Translations under genes and position numbers: made by a program | Part shown: in pieces, positions 59,383-64,000 of the stretch | Position numbering within the stretch: the first letter of the stretch is position 1 | Layout: every line of letters begins with the position of its first letter | Assembly: GCF_014489475.1 (NCBI RefSeq) | Contig: NZ_CP060820.1 | Span: 1,504,001 to 1,568,000 of the forward strand | Direction of reading: 5' to 3' | DNA length: 64,000 nt | DNA from: Lysobacter terrestris | GTDB lineage: Bacteria; Pseudomonadota; Gammaproteobacteria; Xanthomonadales; Xanthomonadaceae | Notes under the pieces: model-generated | Told to the model about the DNA's origin: nothing | Database searches by the model: none | Seen by the model: the letters and a program-made list of their open reading frames with translations, nothing else

Positions 59383-60876
59383 TCACCACGAACTGCGCGC
59401 CAGGTACAACGCCGGACGCTTGCGCTCGCCCTCGCTGCGGCGCGGGAACAGCGCCAGGCACCGCGCGAACAACGCCACTGCATCGCGGATCTCGCCCGGT
59501 GACATCGCGCTGTAGCCCATGATCAGGCCGGTGCGGTCCGGCGGCTGCAGGTAGCAGGGCGCGATCGAATACAGCGCGAGCTTGCGCTCGGCGGCGGCGC
59601 GGACCAGCGCCTCGCCTTCGCTGGCCGGCATGTCGCGCACCCAGGCGACCAGGTGCATGCCAGCGTGCGAGTCGGTGATGTCGAGACGGTCGCCGCAGTG
59701 TTCCGCGAGCAGCGTGCGCAGCAGCCGGCGGCGTTCGGCGAGCTTGCGCGTCACTTGGCGCAGGTGGCGTTCGTAGCCGCCGGCGCTGATGAAATTGGCC
59801 AGCGCGGCCTGGTCCAGCGGTGGGCAGGCGAAGTCGTCGGTCCACTTCGCCGCGAGCAGGTCGTCCTTCAGCCCCGCCGGCATGATCACGTAGCCCAGGC
59901 GCAGCGCCGGGAACAGGGTCTTGGAGAAGCTGCCGATGTAGAGCACGCGGCCGTCGCGGTCGAGTTCCTGCAGCGCCCGCACCGGCTGCTGGTCGTGGCG
60001 GAATTCGCCGTCGTAGTCGTCCTCGACGATCCAGCCGGAACCCATCCGCGCGTATTCGAGCAGGGCGAGGCGGCGTTCGTGCGAGAGCACCGCGCCGGTC
60101 GGGAACTGGTGCGAGGGGGTGACGTAGGTCAGCTTCGCCGCCGGATCGGGCAGGCGCTCGACCTGCAGGCCGTCGGCGTCGACGGGCACGCCGGTCAGGC
60201 GCGCGCCGTGCACCTGCAGGAGCGTGCGCGCGGCGAAGTAATGCGGCTCTTCCAGCGCCACTTCGTCGCCCGGATCGAGCAGAACGCGCGCGATCAGCGC
60301 CAGCGCCTGCTGGGTGCCGCCGACGATCAGTACGTCGTCGGCGTTGCAGGCCACGCCGCGGCTGCGGCCGACGTGGCGCGCCACCGCCTCGCGCAAGGCC
60401 GGCAGTCCCTGGATGCGCGGATAGCCGGGCTGCACGTACGGCGCGGCGCGCGCGAGTTCGCGTACCCATTGCGCGGTCAGCGCGGTGTTCACCATCGGCA
60501 CGCCGAACTGGAACGCGTGGCGCATGCCCGGCGGGCGCCGGCCGGGGATGTCGTCGAGCGCGCAGTACGCGCGCGTGCGCCGGCTGAAATCGGACTGGGC
60601 GACGACCGCGCGGCGCGGCGGCGGCGGCCGCACCGGCGCGGTCCACGGCGACGTCACGTAGCTGCCCGAGCCCACGCGCCCGGCGATGAAGCCCTCGGTG
60701 CGCAGGTGCTCGTAGGCGGCGACCACGGTGGTGCGCGAGAGCTGCAGGTCGTACGCCAGCTCGCGGCTGGACGGCAGCCGGGTGCCATTGCCGAGCCGGC
60801 CGGCGGCCATGGCCTCGCGCAGGGCGCGGGCCAATTGCAGGTACAGCGGTCCATCTCCGTCGAGAACCAGGTCCAT
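59383..60876 (-). CDS. MocR-type regulator: GntR HTH fused to aminotransferase
   Basis: A 497-residue regulator. The GntR helix-turn-helix (LYLQLARALREAMAAGRLGNGTRLPSSRELAYDLQLSRTTVVAAYEHLRTEGFI) is joined to a fold-type I aminotransferase domain with ALIVGGTQQALALIARVLL-type core and the PLP lysine in LYIGSFSKTLFPALRLGYVIMP. Members respond to PLP or amines. The 25-base palindrome at 60894 is the probable binding site and lies 18 bases upstream of the start. Confidence 0.9.
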   Translation of the reverse strand: MDLVLDGDGPLYLQLARALREAMAAGRLGNGTRLPSSRELAYDLQLSRTTVVAAYEHLRTEGFIAGRVGSGSYVTSPWTAPVRPPPPRRAVVAQSDFSRRTRAYCALDDIPGRRPPGMRHAFQFGVPMVNTALTAQWVRELARAAPYVQPGYPRIQGLPALREAVARHVGRSRGVACNADDVLIVGGTQQALALIARVLLDPGDEVALEEPHYFAARTLLQVHGARLTGVPVDADGLQVERLPDPAAKLTYVTPSHQFPTGAVLSHERRLALLEYARMGSGWIVEDDYDGEFRHDQQPVRALQELDRDGRVLYIGSFSKTLFPALRLGYVIMPAGLKDDLLAAKWTDDFACPPLDQAALANFISAGGYERHLRQVTRKLAERRRLLRTLLAEHCGDRLDITDSHAGMHLVAWVRDMPASEGEALVRAAAERKLALYSIAPCYLQPPDRTGLIMGYSAMSPGEIRDAVALFARCLALFPRRSEGERKRPALYLARSSW

Positions 60877-60893
60877 TCGCGCCTCCTGGCGGC

Positions 60894-60918
60894 ATTGGAC
60901 CGCGGGAAGCGGTCCATT
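60894..60918. promoter_or_regulatory. Operator-like palindrome upstream of the mocR-type gene
   Basis: ATTGGACCGC-GGGAA-GCGGTCCATT (19 of 20 arm bases match) lies between the MocR gene and the MFS gene. GGTCCATT repeats on the same side (GGTCCATT at 60870, AGTCCATT at 60922), so several regulator dimers could bind. GGTCCA half-sites are typical for GntR/MocR regulators. Confidence 0.55.
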
Positions 60919-61042
60919 GGCAGTCCATTTCCGCGCGCAACGGCCGGACCACCGCGGGCCGCTGCCGACATCCTAGTCCGGTGCCACGCCGGGGTGCGGC
61001 TCGCGCCGGCGTACCGCCCGTTCCGGTTCGCGTTTACCTGCG

Positions 61043-62275
61043 TCAGTCGGCGCTGCAGGTCGCGAGCACCGGTGCGCGTTCACTGCGCGCTTGCAGACGC
61101 ACGCTCCACAGCACGATCGCCAGGCCGCCAACCGTCAGCAGCGCCGCGGTCCACGGAATCGCGCCGAGACCGAGGCCGTGGGTGATCACCGCGCCGCCCA
61201 GCCACGCACCGATGGCGTTGCCGAGGTTGAAGGCGGCGATGTTGAAACTGGAGGCGAGGCTCTCGCCCGCGCCCCGTGCCTGCTGCAGCACGCGCAGCTG
61301 CAACGGCGCGACGGTGGCGAACGCGGCGGCGCCGAGCAGGCCGGTGAACAGCACCGCGGCGACCTGGCTGTGCACGGCGAAGGTCATCGCGCCGAGCACG
61401 AGCGCGAGCAGCGTGAGCGAGCCGACCAACGCCGGCAGCAGGCGGCGATCGGCGAGTTTCCCGCCGATCAGGTTGCCCGCGATCATGCCGACGCCGAACA
61501 CCAGCAGGATCGGCGACACCGCGCTCTCGCTGAAACCGCTGATGCGGGTGAGCAGCGGCTGGATGTAGGTGAACACCGCGAACACGCCGGCGTAGCCGAG
61601 CACCGTCGCCGCCAGGCCGAGCAGCACCTGCGGCCGCGCGAGCACCTGTACTTCCTCGCGCAGCGCGATGCCGCGGCGATCGCCGCGGTCGGCCGGCACC
61701 AGCGTCGCGATCACCACGGTGGCGATCACGCCGATCAGTGCGACGGCCCAGAACGTCGCGCGCCAGCCGAAGTGCAAACCGAGCCAGGCGCCCGCCGGCA
61801 CGCCGAGCAGCGTCGCCACGGTGAGGCCGGTGAACATGATCGAGATCGCCGAGGCCTTGCGGTCGGCGGCGACCAGGCCGGTCGCGACGACCGCGCCGAT
61901 GCCGAAGAACGTGCCGTGCGCGAGCGAGGTGAGCACGCGCGCCGCCATCAGCACCGTGTAGTTCGGCGCCAGCGCACAGGCGAGGTTGCCGAGGGTGAAG
62001 ATCAGCATCAGCGCGACCAGCGCCGCCTTGCGCGGCAGCTTCGCGGTCGCGGCGGTGAGCAGCGGCGCGCCGACGAACACGCCCAGCGCATAACCGGAGA
62101 TCAGCAGGCCGGCGGCCGCGATCGTTACCTTGAGGTCGGCCGCGACCTGTAGCAGCAGGCCCATGATCACGAACTCGGTGGTGCCGATGCCGAAGGCGCC
62201 GACGGTCAGCGCGTACAACGCCAGGGGCAGGCGGCCGGATGCGGCGGCCGGGGAAGCAGTGCGGGCGAGGTGCAC
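61043..62275 (-). CDS. MFS transporter, DHA1/AraJ-like efflux
   Basis: A 410-residue inner-membrane exporter with twelve helices. It has the DHA1 motif A LISGYALGVFVGAPLLTAATAKLPRKAALV and motif FFGIGAVVATGLVA. The GTG at 62275 is the start: AAGGAGG lies eight bases before it, whereas the upstream in-frame ATG has none and adds a soluble extension. It is divergent from the LysR gene, which probably controls it. Substrate unknown; sugars or drugs are typical. Confidence 0.88.
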   Translation of the reverse strand: MHLARTASPAAASGRLPLALYALTVGAFGIGTTEFVIMGLLLQVAADLKVTIAAAGLLISGYALGVFVGAPLLTAATAKLPRKAALVALMLIFTLGNLACALAPNYTVLMAARVLTSLAHGTFFGIGAVVATGLVAADRKASAISIMFTGLTVATLLGVPAGAWLGLHFGWRATFWAVALIGVIATVVIATLVPADRGDRRGIALREEVQVLARPQVLLGLAATVLGYAGVFAVFTYIQPLLTRISGFSESAVSPILLVFGVGMIAGNLIGGKLADRRLLPALVGSLTLLALVLGAMTFAVHSQVAAVLFTGLLGAAAFATVAPLQLRVLQQARGAGESLASSFNIAAFNLGNAIGAWLGGAVITHGLGLGAIPWTAALLTVGGLAIVLWSVRLQARSERAPVLATCSAD

Positions 62276-62356
62276 GGGCAGCCTCCTTGGGAGAAGGCGG
62301 GCAGTCTGATCCGTTGCGCCTTCGCCAGAAACCGGGCATATCTGCAAACACTTTCA

Positions 62357-62372
62357 ATTTTCAATTGAAAAT
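62357..62372. promoter_or_regulatory. Operator-like palindrome adjoining the lysR start
   Basis: ATTTTCAATTGAAAAT is a perfect 16-bp palindrome ending directly before the LysR ATG. It lies between the MFS gene and the LysR gene and is markedly AT-rich. Its place suits an autoregulatory operator that also governs the divergent MFS gene. Confidence 0.6.
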
Positions 62373-63281
62373 ATGGACCGGCTCGGCGACATCGCCCTGT
62401 TCCTGCGCGTGCTCGACCTGGGCTCGATCAGCGCGGCCGCACGCAGCCTCGACCTGTCGGTCGCGGTGGCCAGCCAGCGCCTGAAGCGGCTGGAGCGTGA
62501 CCTCGGCGTGCGCCTGCTGCACCGGACCACCCGCCAGCTGCACCCCACCGCCGAAGGCCTGCTGCTGGCCGAGCAGGGCCGCGTGCTGGTCGAGGACCTG
62601 GAGTCGCTGGCCGATGGCCTGCGCAAGGCCGGCAGCGGCGTCGCCGGCACGCTGCGGGTGACGATGTCCTCGACCTTCGGCCGCCTGTACGTCTCGCCGC
62701 TGCTGCCCGAGTTCCTCGCCCTGCACCCGGGCGTGCGGGTCAGCGTCGACCTCAACGACCAGAAGGTCGACCTGGTCAGCGCCGGCATGGACCTGGGCAT
62801 CCGCATCGGCGCGCTGGACGATTCGAGCCTGGTGGCGCGGCGCATCGCCGGCAACCAGCGCGTGCTGTGCGCCTCGCCCGAGTACCTGCGCGCGCACGGG
62901 GAACCGCAGGTGCCCGCGGACCTCGCCCGCCACGACTGCCTGCTGCTGGTCGGCGCGCAGGGCCGCAACGACGTGTGGCGGCTGCAGGACGGCGGCCACG
63001 AAGTCGCCGTGCGCGTGCAGGGCCGGCTCGAGGCCAACCAGGGCGAACTGCTGCGCGACGCCGCCGTCGCCGGCTTGGGCATCGCCCTGCATTCGACCTG
63101 GCACGTCAACGGCGACCTGCGCGCGGGCCGCCTGCGCGTGGTGCTGCCGGGCTACCCGCTTGCCGACACCGGCATCCACGCGGTCATGCCGCAACGGCGG
63201 CTGGTGCCGCCGCGCGTGCGCGCCTTCGTCGATTTCCTCGCGCAGAAGCTGGGCGGCGTGCCGCCGTGGGAGCGCAGGTAG
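62373..63281 (+). CDS. LysR-family transcriptional regulator
   Basis: A 302-residue regulator. HTH: DIALFLRVLDLGSISAAARSLDLSVAVASQRLKRLERDLGVRLLHRTTRQLHPT. The substrate-binding domain begins GTLRVTMSSTFGRLYVSPLLPEFLALHPGVRVSVDLNDQKVDLVSAGMDLGIRIG. A divergent MFS transporter is the expected target. Confidence 0.9.
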   Translation: MDRLGDIALFLRVLDLGSISAAARSLDLSVAVASQRLKRLERDLGVRLLHRTTRQLHPTAEGLLLAEQGRVLVEDLESLADGLRKAGSGVAGTLRVTMSSTFGRLYVSPLLPEFLALHPGVRVSVDLNDQKVDLVSAGMDLGIRIGALDDSSLVARRIAGNQRVLCASPEYLRAHGEPQVPADLARHDCLLLVGAQGRNDVWRLQDGGHEVAVRVQGRLEANQGELLRDAAVAGLGIALHSTWHVNGDLRAGRLRVVLPGYPLADTGIHAVMPQRRLVPPRVRAFVDFLAQKLGGVPPWERR

Positions 63282-63336
63282 GCGCAGGCAGGGCCGCAAC
63301 GACTCGAACGCGTCGCGACGTGTTCCGTTCGATGAA

Positions 63337-64000
63337 TTACTGCTGCTTGGTCAGCCGTCGGTACTGCGACATGTGCCGCAGTGCCTGGCGTGCCTCGCCC
63401 TGTTCCTCGTAGAGCAGGGCGAGGTTGTAGTGCGCATCAGCGAGTTCGGGATCGACGCGCAACGCATTCTCGTATTCGGCGATCGCCTCGTCGGCGCGGT
63501 CCATGTCGTCGAGCAGCACGCCCAGGTTGAAGTGGAGCAGGGCGGCATCGCCGCGGTCGGAATAGTTGCGTTCCGAGCGGACGATGGCGAACGCGTCGCG
63601 GTAGGTGCGTTCGGCGTCGTCGTGGTGTTCCAGTTCGTGCAGCAGGCGGCCGAGGTTGATGCGCGCGTCCAGCCGCAGTGGATCGGCGGCGACGGCGCGT
63701 TCGTAGGCGTCCAGCGCGTGTTCGGCGTTGCTGCGTTCCAGCGCGGCCAGCCGCGCGGTGTCGGCCGGTGCAGGCGCTTCCGCCGCCGCTTCGATCACCC
63801 GCAGCGTGCCGTGTTCCGGGTCGCCCTCGAACGCGAGCAGGTACTGGCCGGTTTCCGCCAGCCAGTGGCGGCTGCCTTCGCGCACCACCACGTGGTCGGC
63901 GACCGCGCCGATGCTCAGTCCCGACAGCGGCATTTCCTCCGGCAGGCGGCTGCGCAGCTCGCGCAGGGCGCGCAGGATGCGCCGGTGCGGGATCTTCGCC
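63337..64000 (-). CDS. MerR-like regulator with TPR domain (5' end missing)
   Basis: The frame stays open to the window edge; upstream of an internal Met it reads AKIPHRRILRALRELRSRLPEE, which fits the C-terminal half of a MerR helix-turn-helix. A middle module (VADHVVVREGSRHWLAETGQYLLAFE) precedes at least three TPRs (ALDAYERAVAADPLRLDARINLGRLLHEL, GDAALLHFNLGVLLDDMDRADEAIAEYENALRVDPELADAHYNLALLYEEQG). Fusions of MerR with TPRs are known in xanthomonads. The N-terminal DNA-binding helix is outside the window. Confidence 0.7.
   Translation of the reverse strand, partial: AKIPHRRILRALRELRSRLPEEMPLSGLSIGAVADHVVVREGSRHWLAETGQYLLAFEGDPEHGTLRVIEAAAEAPAPADTARLAALERSNAEHALDAYERAVAADPLRLDARINLGRLLHELEHHDDAERTYRDAFAIVRSERNYSDRGDAALLHFNLGVLLDDMDRADEAIAEYENALRVDPELADAHYNLALLYEEQGEARQALRHMSQYRRLTKQQ

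Overview
The window is high-GC gammaproteobacterial chromosome of Xanthomonadaceae (Lysobacteraceae) type, most like Lysobacter or Luteimonas. The evidence is a DnaA with the xanthomonad-style N-terminus, the gene order rpmH-dnaA-oriC-dnaN-recF-gyrB, a tonB-exbB-exbD-exbD-pdxJ neighbourhood, and many xanthomonad-type small secreted proteins. No rRNA, tRNA, CRISPR array, insertion sequence or prophage was recognised.

Layout. 1-2012: the 3' part of monomeric isocitrate dehydrogenase. 2084-9383: an accessory stretch with two secreted HExxH metalloprotease-like proteins, a lysyl-oxidase-like copper protein, a secreted ICH/HGD-motif protein, a LuxR regulator, a frameshifted EamA transporter, a COG4705 membrane protein, DoxX, and the tail of a lost oxidoreductase. 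9547-16449: three small ORFs divergent from a LysR gene, a lipoprotein methyltransferase, rluE, a REC-kinase, a PKHD dioxygenase and a sulfotransferase-like protein. 16490-22778: hrpB with a duplicated 3' tail, an interspersed repeat, tatD, two paralogous small secreted proteins and a YadGH ABC exporter. 22929-28139: a ferredoxin reductase, then an operon of membrane protein, XRE regulator, secreted hydrolase and NatAB-type ABC genes behind two near-identical operators.

28211-41270 is the replication-origin region. mnmE, yidC, rnpA and rpmH read leftward, and dnaA, dnaN, recF and gyrB read rightward. oriC lies between dnaA and dnaN. Three parS-like sites lie in and just before recF, so ParB probably loads beside the origin. 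41410-46849 holds an M48 lipoprotein, a TPR protein and tonB-exbB-exbD1-exbD2, plus a third exbD beyond a terminator.

46957-64000 is mostly housekeeping and regulatory: pdxJ, a cardiolipin synthase, a PA0069-type radical SAM protein, a sensorless kinase with an Rcp1-like regulator, a large TPR protein, a 2OG-Fe(II) oxygenase, fructose-1,6-bisphosphatase, a tandem pair of DUF1579-like proteins (one fused to NIPSNAP-like domains) with a WYL regulator, a MocR regulator, an MFS exporter divergent from LysR, and a MerR-like TPR protein cut by the right edge.

The least explained signals are these: a two-block promoter element shared at fixed spacing by the lysyl-oxidase-like and ICH/HGD genes; the double operator of the XRE operon; the three MN-leader small ORFs; the parS cluster inside recF; and the hrpB tail duplication whose coding differences are silent.
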